Of a stretch of 20,583 nucleotides of DNA, positions 7,484 to 15,691 are shown piece by piece (position 1 is the first letter of the stretch; each line of letters opens with the position of its first letter). Position numbers and translations under genes: made by a program. The notes below the pieces were generated by a model that saw only the letters and a list, made by a program, of their open reading frames with translations, was not told the DNA's origin and did not search any database. Source of the DNA: Bacteriovoracaceae bacterium UBA6144 (GTDB lineage: Bacteria > Bdellovibrionota > Bacteriovoracia > Bacteriovoracales > Bacteriovoracaceae). The DNA lies in NCBI GenBank assembly GCA_002435705.1, contig DIVA01000104.1, positions 3,104 through 23,686 on the forward strand, written 5' to 3'.

Positions 7484-10173
7484 GTTGAAATCCTTTGCAG
7501 TCGCCGATCAAAAACAATGATCACTTTTTCAAGAGTGGGATGCTCCACTACGCCTGCGAGTTCTCGCCAAAGAGCATCGTCGATTTTTTGCCCTAGAACC
7601 TGCTCACTTACCTCCACGAGCATTTCCAACAGATCAAGAGAGCCGCCACCGAGATCATAAAAATGAGAGGTTTTACTTACCTGCGTGACGTTCAGCTGTC
7701 GCTGCCAAACTTTTGAGACGATTCCCTCAATTCCCTCCAGTCCACAGAGTTCTGCCATGGGGCCCGCTTCTTCCAAAACAGGAAGCCTGGTCATGTCCAC
7801 TTTCCCGTTTTGGTTCAGAGGAAATTCAGTGAGCCTGATATATATCCAAGGCACCATATAAGCACTCAGCTTCTGAGACATAAACGCTCTTAGTTGATTT
7901 GAGTCTAAGTCATCATCGGACTGATAGTAAGCGATGAGAGTTTTTCTCGAGACCCTAACCAGTGCTGCCGAAACAGAGGGATTAGAGCACAGCGCCTCTT
8001 CAATTTGGCCAGGCTCAATTCTAAAACCATTGAGTTTAATTTGATGATCACGTCTGCCTTTAAAATGCAGCTTATCTCCCACCCACTCAGCGAGGTCTCC
8101 GGTAGGATAAGTACTAAAGGGTTCTCTCCCGAGATATCCCTGTGCCAAACAGCGCCCTGAAATAACGATTTCTCCCTCGATCAGTTTAATCTCACAATTT
8201 GTAATAGGTCTGCCAATAGGAACCTCATCCAAATGAGCATCCAGTTCATGATCGAAGCGATGCACCACACATCCGACCGTGGCTTCAGTGGGGCCATATT
8301 CATTATAAATTTCGCACTGACTGCCTGCAAGTTCAAGTGCCTTCTGCGCAACCGACACTCTCAAGCGATCTCCTCCAACGATAAGAGTATCAATGGCAGG
8401 AGGATACTTTTGAAGCTGGTTAAAAATCTCAAGGTGGGCGGGGGTGAGTTTGAGTTTATTGATCTGAGTGTTTGCGCTGATCTCTTTTAAGAGCAGAGGT
8501 GTTTGTGTTTCTGAGAATATGACAAGAGTCCCCCCGTTGATCAGGGGAAGAAAAAGTGAGGTCAGAGTAAGATCAAAGGCGATGGAAGTAAAAAGAGCAA
8601 AGCTCGACCACTCGTTGACTTGGTAGGCTTCAGTGGCCCACAGAAGATAATTCGAGAGACTATCATGTCCCACACCCACCCCTTTCGCCATTCCGGTAGA
8701 TCCGGATGTGAAAATCACATAGGCCCTTTCTGCCCCCTCATCATTCTTCAAAGCAAGAAGCTCTCGATTGATACTATCCTTAAGTTCCTCCGGAGCGCTC
8801 GGATCCACAGGAAGAAAGCTAGCCCCGAGCTTCAAGACTCCCAAAATCTGCACTACCAGCTGAATGCTTCGCTTTTGATCTATTTTGATGATGTCTTGGG
8901 CCCTCATCCCCTTCTCCGCAAGAGCAAGAGCGGATTCTGTACTCAATCTATCAAGATCCCTATAAGAAATCTTTTGCAATCCTTCTTGGAGAGCCGTGTG
9001 GTCCGGAAACTTGTCGACAGCGTTCTTAAATAACTCAACGACAGTGGGATAAGACTCCGTCGTAAGGTGAGTGCGTTTAGGAGTAATATTATTCCAAAAT
9101 GTCCTGAGAAATTTCTGAACATCTTCTTTTTCGGTGTGACTTGCGGCTACAGAAATCTCAGTAACACCTTCACACTCGAGGATGACAAAGGCCAAAGGAG
9201 ACAAGGTCATGGGGATCGCCCGTGGGATGAGGCGATCAAGCTTAAAGCGAGGTGACGAGAACCAGCTCTTCTCCATTTTACCTAAGTGAGAAATAAACGC
9301 TGTAAAGCAATAGCGATCAGTCATCCGCTGAATACTTGCGACAAACCTGAGTGCCCAAGCGTTCAGAATTGAGGGAAGCTTAAGAAGGGCAGTCTCTAAA
9401 CTATTTGAGCTGATCTCATCGTTGTTCTGCAACTTTCGAAGCATCTGGGCCTGAATCTCCTGCCAACTTTGACCACGCTTACTAGAGATCAACAAGGGCA
9501 GCGTAAGATTTGCGGTGGAGTCGCAATCGTGAATGTGTCTTCGAAGATCAACGGGGACCATATAAAGAGATGTCGCCATTGAACTTACTTGCGAAAGATG
9601 AAGCATCAGTTTTGCCGAGAGGCCCGCCACATGGCCTTCGAAAAACTCATGCGTGATAACATCACTTTTACCCGCAGCCATGGGAGATGAAAATCTTGGA
9701 ACGACAACCTTACGTTTTTTGACAACAGCTTGCTCTGTGAGAAATCGCTCATCTGTGAGCATAAAATGGGTAGGAGTGACTGCTTCTCCTCTTAAAGCCT
9801 TAAAGATATTGCGCATCCAAAGCAGCATGCCTTGGGCATCCATGAGAGTATGATGAACTCGAAAGAGCAGTTCAAGTTTATGCGCCTGTCTTAAAAATTG
9901 TATTTCACTACTCCCCGCAGCGAGAGGGGCACTGTAGTTAATGTAATCGACGGCCATGATGGGTGTGGGATGTGAGCTTGTGAACCAGAGACTGCCCTTT
10001 TTCTCTAGCATTGTACCCATGGAGCATTTGGCCACCGTGGCGACAGCGGCTTCGAGTTCCCGAATACTCAACTCTCCTTCTCCCTGACAGAGGATTTGGA
10101 TGGCAACGGGACCCGAGCATTTCTCAGCAGCAAGATAAAGACGTTCAATAGGAGTCAGCGGGCGAGAAATCAT
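7480..10173 (-). CDS. Single-module NRPS: condensation-like, adenylation (predicted Asn), carrier
   Basis: 897 residues. Residues 1-370 are a condensation-like domain with HHTLMDA at 107-113 (the HHxxxDG motif with Ala for Gly) and SHLG at 295-298. The adenylation domain spans about 380-800: A3 TSGSTGMAKG (489-498), A4 FDLTLTS, A5 NEYGPTEATVG, A7 TGDLAEW, A8 GRRDHQIKLNGFR, A10 NGKVD. The carrier domain has DLGGGSLDLLEM with Ser845. Reading the ten specificity positions by motif alignment gives D534, L535, T538, K575, I598, G600, E625, V633, G634 and the A10 Lys: DLTKIGEVGK, the asparagine-type code. There is no epimerase, thioesterase or reductase, so release must be done in trans. It is the first gene of the minus-strand operon. 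Confidence 0.85.
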   Translation of the reverse strand: MISRPLTPIERLYLAAEKCSGPVAIQILCQGEGELSIRELEAAVATVAKCSMGTMLEKKGSLWFTSSHPTPIMAVDYINYSAPLAAGSSEIQFLRQAHKLELLFRVHHTLMDAQGMLLWMRNIFKALRGEAVTPTHFMLTDERFLTEQAVVKKRKVVVPRFSSPMAAGKSDVITHEFFEGHVAGLSAKLMLHLSQVSSMATSLYMVPVDLRRHIHDCDSTANLTLPLLISSKRGQSWQEIQAQMLRKLQNNDEISSNSLETALLKLPSILNAWALRFVASIQRMTDRYCFTAFISHLGKMEKSWFSSPRFKLDRLIPRAIPMTLSPLAFVILECEGVTEISVAASHTEKEDVQKFLRTFWNNITPKRTHLTTESYPTVVELFKNAVDKFPDHTALQEGLQKISYRDLDRLSTESALALAEKGMRAQDIIKIDQKRSIQLVVQILGVLKLGASFLPVDPSAPEELKDSINRELLALKNDEGAERAYVIFTSGSTGMAKGVGVGHDSLSNYLLWATEAYQVNEWSSFALFTSIAFDLTLTSLFLPLINGGTLVIFSETQTPLLLKEISANTQINKLKLTPAHLEIFNQLQKYPPAIDTLIVGGDRLRVSVAQKALELAGSQCEIYNEYGPTEATVGCVVHRFDHELDAHLDEVPIGRPITNCEIKLIEGEIVISGRCLAQGYLGREPFSTYPTGDLAEWVGDKLHFKGRRDHQIKLNGFRIEPGQIEEALCSNPSVSAALVRVSRKTLIAYYQSDDDLDSNQLRAFMSQKLSAYMVPWIYIRLTEFPLNQNGKVDMTRLPVLEEAGPMAELCGLEGIEGIVSKVWQRQLNVTQVSKTSHFYDLGGGSLDLLEMLVEVSEQVLGQKIDDALWRELAGVVEHPTLEKVIIVFDRRLQRIST

Positions 10174-10174
10174 G

Positions 10175-10190
10175 GTAGAATCAACTCTAC
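10175..10190. promoter_or_regulatory. Small dyad between divergent NRPS and PAP2 starts
   Basis: GTAGA-ATCAAC-TCTAC, a 5-bp inverted repeat, fills the 18 bp separating the two start codons (10173 minus, 10192 plus). It could be an operator or a weak mRNA hairpin. The arms are short, so this may be chance. Confidence 0.2.
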
Positions 10191-10191
10191 A

Positions 10192-10839
10192 ATGGGAAAA
10201 TTTGTTTTAAAAGCTCTTATCACTAAAGAAAACAAGTGGATGGTCATAGTCACCTGCCTGCTGTTTTTTAGTTTATTCTACGCTCTCACCGGGTACCTCA
10301 GTGCCAAGCTTGGCACTCCATTAGAAATGTCAGAATTTGAACGGGCCATCCCACTACTCCCATGGACTATATGGATTTACTCTGCCCTGTATCCGGCTTA
10401 CTTCCTGTGGTGTTTTTACAACTTTCAGGATGTGAGTGAGCTCAATAAGACACTTTATTCATTTTTTATTCTGACCTTGGTAAGCGGATGTTTTTTTGTT
10501 TTTTATCCGCTCATCTCTCCACGAGAACTTTATCCCCTCACCGAAACCTCATCTCTCAATGCACGCTTTCTTCTCTTTATAAGATCAACTGATACAGCTG
10601 GAAACTGTCTACCCAGTCTCCATGTCGGCTTCTGCTATCTTTTTGCCTTAGGATTTTATCGCACTCAAAAACATAAATTTGTCTTTTCAATGATCGTAGC
10701 CAATGTCATATCAGTCTCTACTCTTACCACCAAACAACACTACCTAGTGGATGTAATCGCTGGGGCACTACTTGCAAGCATGATCTACTTTGTGATGGAT
10801 CGATGGACTAGAGTTGCAATCCCACCATCCCAAAAGTAA
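10192..10839 (+). CDS. PAP2-superfamily membrane phosphatase/phosphotransferase
   Basis: 215 residues from ATG 10192. An ATG at 10096 has a better ribosome binding site (AGAGGA) but adds 32 non-conserved-looking residues antisense to the NRPS start. Several hydrophobic segments are visible (VIVTCLLFFSLFYALTGYL, an Ile/Tyr-rich one, FILTLVSGCFFVFYPLI, and the last near ALLASMIYFVM). The motifs NCLPSLHVGF and TTKQHYLVDVIAG carry the two conserved catalytic His and Asp of PAP2/inositol-phosphorylceramide-synthase-like proteins. Members dephosphorylate or transfer lipid phosphate headgroups at the membrane. Its 3' end overlaps the convergent ketosynthase gene by 32 bp. Placement suggests a lipid-modifying step in the same pathway, or lipid supply. 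Confidence 0.75.
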   Translation: MGKFVLKALITKENKWMVIVTCLLFFSLFYALTGYLSAKLGTPLEMSEFERAIPLLPWTIWIYSALYPAYFLWCFYNFQDVSELNKTLYSFFILTLVSGCFFVFYPLISPRELYPLTETSSLNARFLLFIRSTDTAGNCLPSLHVGFCYLFALGFYRTQKHKFVFSMIVANVISVSTLTTKQHYLVDVIAGALLASMIYFVMDRWTRVAIPPSQK

Positions 10840-11797
10840 GGCCCGCAGCCGTGGCCAGGATAAGCACCTGATCGCCCTCTTTGAGTCGCTTCGCTTCAAG
10901 AAGATCGTGCAGGGCCATAGGTATGGATGCGCCGACAAGGTTGCCGTAGCGCTGAATATTAATCACAAATTTCTCTTCCGGGATTTCAAGTTTCTGCTGC
11001 ATCAGACGCAGACCTAAGAGTGAGGCTTGGTGAGGAACGATGAAGTTAAATTGATCAAGGCTCAGGCGATGCTTGTTAAGATTTTTCTCGTAAAAGGACG
11101 GAAAAAGTTTTGAGGTCACCTTGAAAACCTTAGCACCGTCCATGGAAAATAAAAATTTCGAGTCATCGCTTGTGGCCACGTCTTTGGGATGCAGGCGTGT
11201 TCCTCCTGCCGGTATTTCCGTTGCGTGAACAAACTCATTATGTGTTTCGAATTCACTGAACATGAATCCCTCATCATTCACTGAGCGTGTAAGAATAAAG
11301 GCCACTGCCCCGTCCCCAAAAAGTGCTGCCGACTCTGGCTCTTTGAGGTTTAGCCCCACGCTTGGTTTCTCTGAAGAGACAATGATGATATTTCGATAAA
11401 CTTCTGTTGTAAGAAAAGATGCTGCCACTTGGAGGGCCTGCACGAAACTCAAGCAGGTCGCTCCTACGTCTATGGCCGCAACACTCGGGGGGAAATTTAA
11501 TTCATTATGGATAAGAGCAGAGTTATGAGGAATCGGTTGATCGGGTGTGCCACTGGCAGAGATTAAAAGATCAATCTCTTCAACCTTAAGAGTAGAGTTT
11601 TTAAGGGCGGCCATAACCGCTTTGGCACCCATCTGTGCTTGGTTTTCACCTTCTGCCACGTAGCGAGTCTGCACTCCTGTTTTCTTCAGGATCCAATCCT
11701 CATCCACCCCAGTTAAACTCGCCATCTCTTTGGCCGTAATGACTTTTTGGGGTAAGTAGCGCCCGGATGAGATGAATTTAAACTTTAGTTTTTTCAT
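10808..11797 (-). CDS. Beta-ketoacyl-ACP synthase III / OleA-like thiolase-fold condensing enzyme
   Basis: 329 residues, normal for the FabH family. The triad is intact: Cys115 in GATCLSFVQAL, His256 in VPHQASLLGL and Asn286 in YGNLVGASIP. The N-terminus has the typical VDEDWILKKTGVQTRY. FabH itself condenses acetyl-CoA with malonyl-ACP; OleA condenses two acyl-CoAs; other relatives form esters or tetronates. Given the accessory neighbourhood (reductase, adenylating enzyme and desaturase across a 65-bp divergent gap) a secondary role is more likely than housekeeping FabH. It might also join an ACP-bound FkbH product to an acyl thioester, as proposed for tetronates. No clear Shine-Dalgarno precedes the ATG. 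Confidence 0.85.
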   Translation of the reverse strand: MKKLKFKFISSGRYLPQKVITAKEMASLTGVDEDWILKKTGVQTRYVAEGENQAQMGAKAVMAALKNSTLKVEEIDLLISASGTPDQPIPHNSALIHNELNFPPSVAAIDVGATCLSFVQALQVAASFLTTEVYRNIIIVSSEKPSVGLNLKEPESAALFGDGAVAFILTRSVNDEGFMFSEFETHNEFVHATEIPAGGTRLHPKDVATSDDSKFLFSMDGAKVFKVTSKLFPSFYEKNLNKHRLSLDQFNFIVPHQASLLGLRLMQQKLEIPEEKFVINIQRYGNLVGASIPMALHDLLEAKRLKEGDQVLILATAAGLTFGMVGLQL

Positions 11798-11862
11798 TTA
11801 ACGCATGATCACATGGTGACATTTTGCAGTCAAGGGATTCGGGTCTTGGTATGTTTAGTGGT

Positions 11863-12852
11863 ATGAAAATTGTGATTACTGGTGCCACGGGATTCTTAGG
11901 ATTCAATACAGCACGATGGCTTAAGAATAGAGGTCATGAGGTCACGGGCCTTGGGCGCAATCTTATTCGGGGAAAAAGATTAGAGGATTTGGGACTGTCA
12001 TTTATTCCCTGCACCTTGGCGCAGACTTCTCTTTACAGCGAGGTTCTATCCGGAGCCGATGCTGTAGTTCACTGTGCCGCTCTCTCCGCCCCTTGGGGCA
12101 GTCCTGACATTTTTCATGCGGCTAACGTCCACGGCACTCAATGCATTCTCGATGAGAGCCGTAAGCAGAAGGTTCCTCGATTCATCCACATCTCAAGCCC
12201 CAGCATTTATTTTCGTTTTGAAGATGCTTTAGGTATTGATGAAGCCACACCACTAAAGCCACCCTTTGCCTCTCTCTACTCTGCAACAAAATTTGCCGCC
12301 GAAGAAGTGGTAGATGCCGCAGGGGACGACATTTTTTGTGTCACACTTAGGCCTCGTGGAATTTTTGGCCCAGGAGACGAAACTCTCCTTCCTCGGCTCA
12401 TTAGGGTCGCCAAGAAGCGAGGGCTTCCGCGCATTGGTGAGGGAAAAAATATCATTGACCTCACCTATGTCGACAACGTCTCTCATGCCATCGAGCTATG
12501 CCTCGAAGCAGCTGAGCATTGCCGAGGACAAAAGTACAACATCACCAACGGTGACCCCGTGGAACTATGGCCTTTTCTGGATACACTCTTCACGCGCTTA
12601 GGACTTCCCATCAGTACAAAGTCTCTTTCTTACAAGCGTGCTGACTTTCTGGCTCGTCTCTTGGAGTTTAGCTACTCGACTTTTGCGCTTAAAGGTGAGC
12701 CAGCCCTGACAAGATACACCGTAGGACTTCTCGCGAAGTCCCAAACCCTTTCAATTTCGAGAGCTCGAAGTGATCTTAATTATGAACCACTGATCGGCAT
12801 GCAAGAAGGTCTTGAGCGCGCCATCTTGTGGTTGCAAGAGAACAATTCATGA
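11863..12852 (+). CDS. NAD(P)-dependent epimerase / 3-beta-HSD-type reductase (OleD-like)
   Basis: 329 residues starting at the ATG directly before the Rossmann motif (MKIVITGATGFLGFNTARWL); an ATG at 11851 and a TTG at 11824 are in frame but add sequence before the fold. The catalytic YSATK (Tyr-x-x-x-Lys), FIHISSPSIYF upstream of it and LRPRGIFGPGD downstream define the extended SDR 3-beta-HSD group, which includes the long-chain beta-ketoacid reductase OleD. Reduction of the beta-keto product of the divergent ketosynthase is the most economical role. The gene overlaps the next start by 4 bp (ATGA), giving an operon with the adenylate-forming enzyme and desaturase. Confidence 0.8.
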   Translation: MKIVITGATGFLGFNTARWLKNRGHEVTGLGRNLIRGKRLEDLGLSFIPCTLAQTSLYSEVLSGADAVVHCAALSAPWGSPDIFHAANVHGTQCILDESRKQKVPRFIHISSPSIYFRFEDALGIDEATPLKPPFASLYSATKFAAEEVVDAAGDDIFCVTLRPRGIFGPGDETLLPRLIRVAKKRGLPRIGEGKNIIDLTYVDNVSHAIELCLEAAEHCRGQKYNITNGDPVELWPFLDTLFTRLGLPISTKSLSYKRADFLARLLEFSYSTFALKGEPALTRYTVGLLAKSQTLSISRARSDLNYEPLIGMQEGLERAILWLQENNS

Positions 12853-14093
12853 AAAGAAAATTTTTAATTTTCTCCTCTTATCTTGTAACCCTTATTACGA
12901 CGGCACTCTCACACACCCCCATGGCCTTTGTCCCGATCAGAATCCGCCTTTACTTTTTTTTTCCCTTCCTGCGAGCTCACAGTCCTTTCTATCAAACGCT
13001 CGAAGACCTACCTGTAATGACCAAAATGACTTGGATGAAAGACTTCGACCGGATTAATACCGTCGGCGTCTCCCTGCGTGACGCTGAGGCTGTAGCTTTG
13101 ACCTTCGAGAGAGAGCCTTCGATGCTTCCATTCATCGGGAACACAACGGTGCTTTTTTCTACCGGCACCTCCGGCAATCGCGGCATTCAGCTCACACGAA
13201 GTCACGAGCAATCCGTTTGGACCGGTGCCGTGCTGGCGAAACTTCTTCCGCGCAGTATTTTTCATTCTCAAAAGATTGCTCTTTTTTTGCGTGCGAATTC
13301 TCAAATCTACGAGACCATCAACTCTACGAAGATTCGCTTTGAGTATTTTCCCTTGGGTCTAGATCTCCAAAAACAAAAAGAGCGTCTCGAAGCCTATAAT
13401 CCGGACATCGTCGTGGCACCTCCTTCAATGCTCAAACTCATGAGCAGCTGGAGGATCCAACCTCAAAAAGTCATCTCCTGCGCAGAGGTGTTGAGTCCCG
13501 AGGACCGACAACTTTTAGAGCAAAGTTTTCAGCAAAAGATCCACGAAATTTATCAGTGCACAGAAGGCTTTCTTGGAGCAAGCTGCGAGGAGGGGAACCT
13601 GCATCTGAATGAAGATATGGTTCGTTTTGAAAAAGTTTGGATCGATGAAGCCTCACGACGTTTTAATGTTCTCATCACAGACCCCCAACGTCGCACACAA
13701 CCTGTCGTACGCTACTCACTTAATGACATCCTCGTGGAGGCGAAGGGACGGTGCCCCTGTGGATCCCGCTTCACTTGGGTCGAGCGCATTGAAGGGCGCT
13801 GTGATGATATCTTTTATCTGGTCGATGGAACCATGGTGTTTCCTGATCACATACGTAGAGCGGTTGTTGCGGCTTCCGCAACTATCGAAGAGTATCGGGT
13901 TACACAAAAAGCAGCGGATCTAATTCTTATTCAACTGAAGACTTCTGAGCCTCGAGATGTTGAGCTCGTGAGACTCTCTCTTCTAGATCTCTTTAAAAGT
14001 CTCACTGGGACTATCCCACATTTGGAGTTTTCATCTTACGATGAGGAGCCAGTCACTTCTAAAAAGCGACGTATCAAGCGAGACTTCTTATGA
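12849..14093 (+). CDS. PaaK/F390-synthetase-like adenylate-forming enzyme
   Basis: 414 residues from the ATG at 12849 (ATGA overlap with the preceding stop); an upstream ATG at 12828 is less likely. It has the phosphate-binding loop STGTSGNRG, the YQCTEG motif in place of the usual Y-G-TE, and a CPCGSRF Cys cluster followed by RIEGRCDDIF. These are as in phenylacetate-CoA ligase and coenzyme F390 synthetase relatives, which lack the classic long C-terminal lid. It would activate a carboxylate as an adenylate and pass it to CoA, a carrier or an internal nucleophile. In the olefin pathway the ANL-family OleC acts on the beta-hydroxy acid at the equivalent step. Whether this protein plays that role is inference. 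The N-terminus is hydrophobic and could be membrane-associated. Confidence 0.75.
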   Translation: MKRKFLIFSSYLVTLITTALSHTPMAFVPIRIRLYFFFPFLRAHSPFYQTLEDLPVMTKMTWMKDFDRINTVGVSLRDAEAVALTFEREPSMLPFIGNTTVLFSTGTSGNRGIQLTRSHEQSVWTGAVLAKLLPRSIFHSQKIALFLRANSQIYETINSTKIRFEYFPLGLDLQKQKERLEAYNPDIVVAPPSMLKLMSSWRIQPQKVISCAEVLSPEDRQLLEQSFQQKIHEIYQCTEGFLGASCEEGNLHLNEDMVRFEKVWIDEASRRFNVLITDPQRRTQPVVRYSLNDILVEAKGRCPCGSRFTWVERIEGRCDDIFYLVDGTMVFPDHIRRAVVAASATIEEYRVTQKAADLILIQLKTSEPRDVELVRLSLLDLFKSLTGTIPHLEFSSYDEEPVTSKKRRIKRDFL

Positions 14094-15148
14094 TTCGGGT
14101 TCAGTTTGAACAGGGAAAATCAGCCTTCTCTCAAGAACTTCGCCATCGGGTTCAGGCATACTTGGAAACTCGACCACTCAGTCCTATCCCGAAGCTTCTC
14201 GCGAGTATGATCATCCTTGTGATTTTGACTCTCTTCTATCTTCTGCTGCAGAAACATTCGCGTGCAGTCGTCTTTATGGAACTGACTCTCTTAGGATTCT
14301 TTCTCTTCCTCGGCGGCACCCATGTGCTTCACGAAGGCACTCATGGTAATCTGTCTCGAAGGCCTGCGGTCAACAGAGCCTTTGTGATGCTCTATGAATG
14401 GATCGCTTGCTTCAGTGCCGATCAGTATCGCCTGCGCCACCTCAGTCTCCATCACGCTCAACCCAATGTGGGTCAGCTCGACAATGACCTGCACGCCAAA
14501 AATCTTTTGCGCTTCTCCCCTGCTTTCCCGCACAGTCCTCACCATCGCTTCCAGTTTATATATGCCCCCTTTCTCTACTCCTTAGGGATTATCCAGATTG
14601 CTTGGATCGAAGACATGAAGCGTCTCTTCACCTCAAAACTCGCCGGTCGCGCCCACACTCCCTGGCAGCCCCGTGAAATCTTAAAGCAAGTGAGCATGAA
14701 GCTTGCTCATTTTGTGGTGTTTCTTGGCATCCCACTTACTCTCTATCCCACGAGCCTTGTGCTTCTCGCCTACTTGTACGTCTACATGATCGGCAGTCTT
14801 GGGATTGCGCTGATTTTTCAAGTGACACATGTGAACACACGAGTCGAGTTTCCCTCTGTCGACGAAACACTTAGAATTAAAAAAGATTGGTACGAGCACC
14901 AGATCGCAACCGCCATCAACTACGCTCCGGAATCATGGCCGGTGTTATTTCTTACGGGCGGAGTCAATCTTCAGATTGAGCACCATCTCTTTCCCTCTGT
15001 CTCATTTCTTGAACTTCCACGCCTACGGTTGATCGTGAAACAAACCGCACTTGAATACCAAATCCCTTATCACGAGTGCTCAAGTTTTTCTCAGGCACTC
15101 AGTGAACACTTTAAGTTTTTGAAGCTCCTAGGCGTGTCTGCACGATGA
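14090..15148 (+). CDS. Membrane fatty-acid desaturase
   Basis: 352 residues; the start overlaps the previous gene by 4 bp (ATGA). The three histidine boxes of membrane di-iron desaturases are all present: HEGTH (within VLHEGTHGNL), HLSLHH (within RHLSLHHAQPN) and QIEHH (within LQIEHHLFPS). The Q-x-x-HH third box resembles acyl-lipid/front-end-type desaturases. Hydrophobic segments flank the boxes (LASMIILVILTLFYLLL, LVLLAYLYVYMIGSLGIALI). It inserts a double bond into an acyl chain at the cytoplasmic membrane; regiochemistry cannot be read. As third gene of the reductase/adenylating-enzyme operon it probably tailors the acyl part of the product. Its end overlaps the convergent membrane-protein gene by 38 bp. 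Confidence 0.85.
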   Translation: MIRVQFEQGKSAFSQELRHRVQAYLETRPLSPIPKLLASMIILVILTLFYLLLQKHSRAVVFMELTLLGFFLFLGGTHVLHEGTHGNLSRRPAVNRAFVMLYEWIACFSADQYRLRHLSLHHAQPNVGQLDNDLHAKNLLRFSPAFPHSPHHRFQFIYAPFLYSLGIIQIAWIEDMKRLFTSKLAGRAHTPWQPREILKQVSMKLAHFVVFLGIPLTLYPTSLVLLAYLYVYMIGSLGIALIFQVTHVNTRVEFPSVDETLRIKKDWYEHQIATAINYAPESWPVLFLTGGVNLQIEHHLFPSVSFLELPRLRLIVKQTALEYQIPYHECSSFSQALSEHFKFLKLLGVSAR

Positions 15149-15596
15149 CGCCCACAGCAAGAAGGGCCGTGATCCACTTCACATACACCGCGACCATCGC
15201 CACGTAGAAGAGCGGTGTAAAAATCAACTCTTGTTTCAGCGTGAGTGTGAGGTGAATCACATTCTCTATCTGATCAGCGATACCAGCGATCACGGGTAAA
15301 ATCATCAACCTCGTTCTGCCTCGCAACTGAAAGATCAGGCCTCGAAGCAATAGAGCATAAGAGATGGGCAAGAGAAAGTCTGGGTAGTAGTGAGTATGAT
15401 GAAAAGCAAGTCCTCGCTCTCCCCACCCATCAAGAATCCTCTTAAAGTCTTCAGGTGTGAGGCTGCACTGAAAGATCAGTACATCGAGTGGATCACCGGT
15501 GACATTCCTAAGAATCAGTGCCACTGAAACTTGAAGAATAAGATAAACGACAAAGAGTCGCTTCAGGAACGTAGGAGATAAAAGATAGTCATTCAT
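15111..15596 (-). CDS. Small multi-spanning membrane protein, function unknown
   Basis: 161 residues with about four hydrophobic segments: LFVVYLILQVSVALIL, LLPISYALLLRGLIF, LMILPVIAGIADQIENVIHL and a C-terminal one ending ALLAVGVIVQT. Between the first two lies a polar stretch with GWGERGLAFHHTHYYPDF; its clustered His/Tyr and the later D-Q-I-E-N look conserved-motif-like, but I cannot name the family. It is convergent with and overlaps the desaturase, so it is transcribed separately. Proximity to lipid enzymes makes a membrane-lipid role conceivable; there is no direct evidence. Confidence 0.6.
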   Translation of the reverse strand: MNDYLLSPTFLKRLFVVYLILQVSVALILRNVTGDPLDVLIFQCSLTPEDFKRILDGWGERGLAFHHTHYYPDFLLPISYALLLRGLIFQLRGRTRLMILPVIAGIADQIENVIHLTLTLKQELIFTPLFYVAMVAVYVKWITALLAVGVIVQTRLGASKT

Positions 15597-15691
15597 TCTA
15601 TGATCAGATTAATTTGTGTGGTTCAAAATAAAAAGAGTTCTGAGAAAGAAAAACACCTCTAGAAATTATATTTCGAGGCATTTAAGGCAGT

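Noticed and set aside
8233..9853. Several plus-strand open frames across the NRPS gene
   Set aside because: Shadows of the NRPS reading frame; the minus-strand protein has all core adenylation and carrier motifs.
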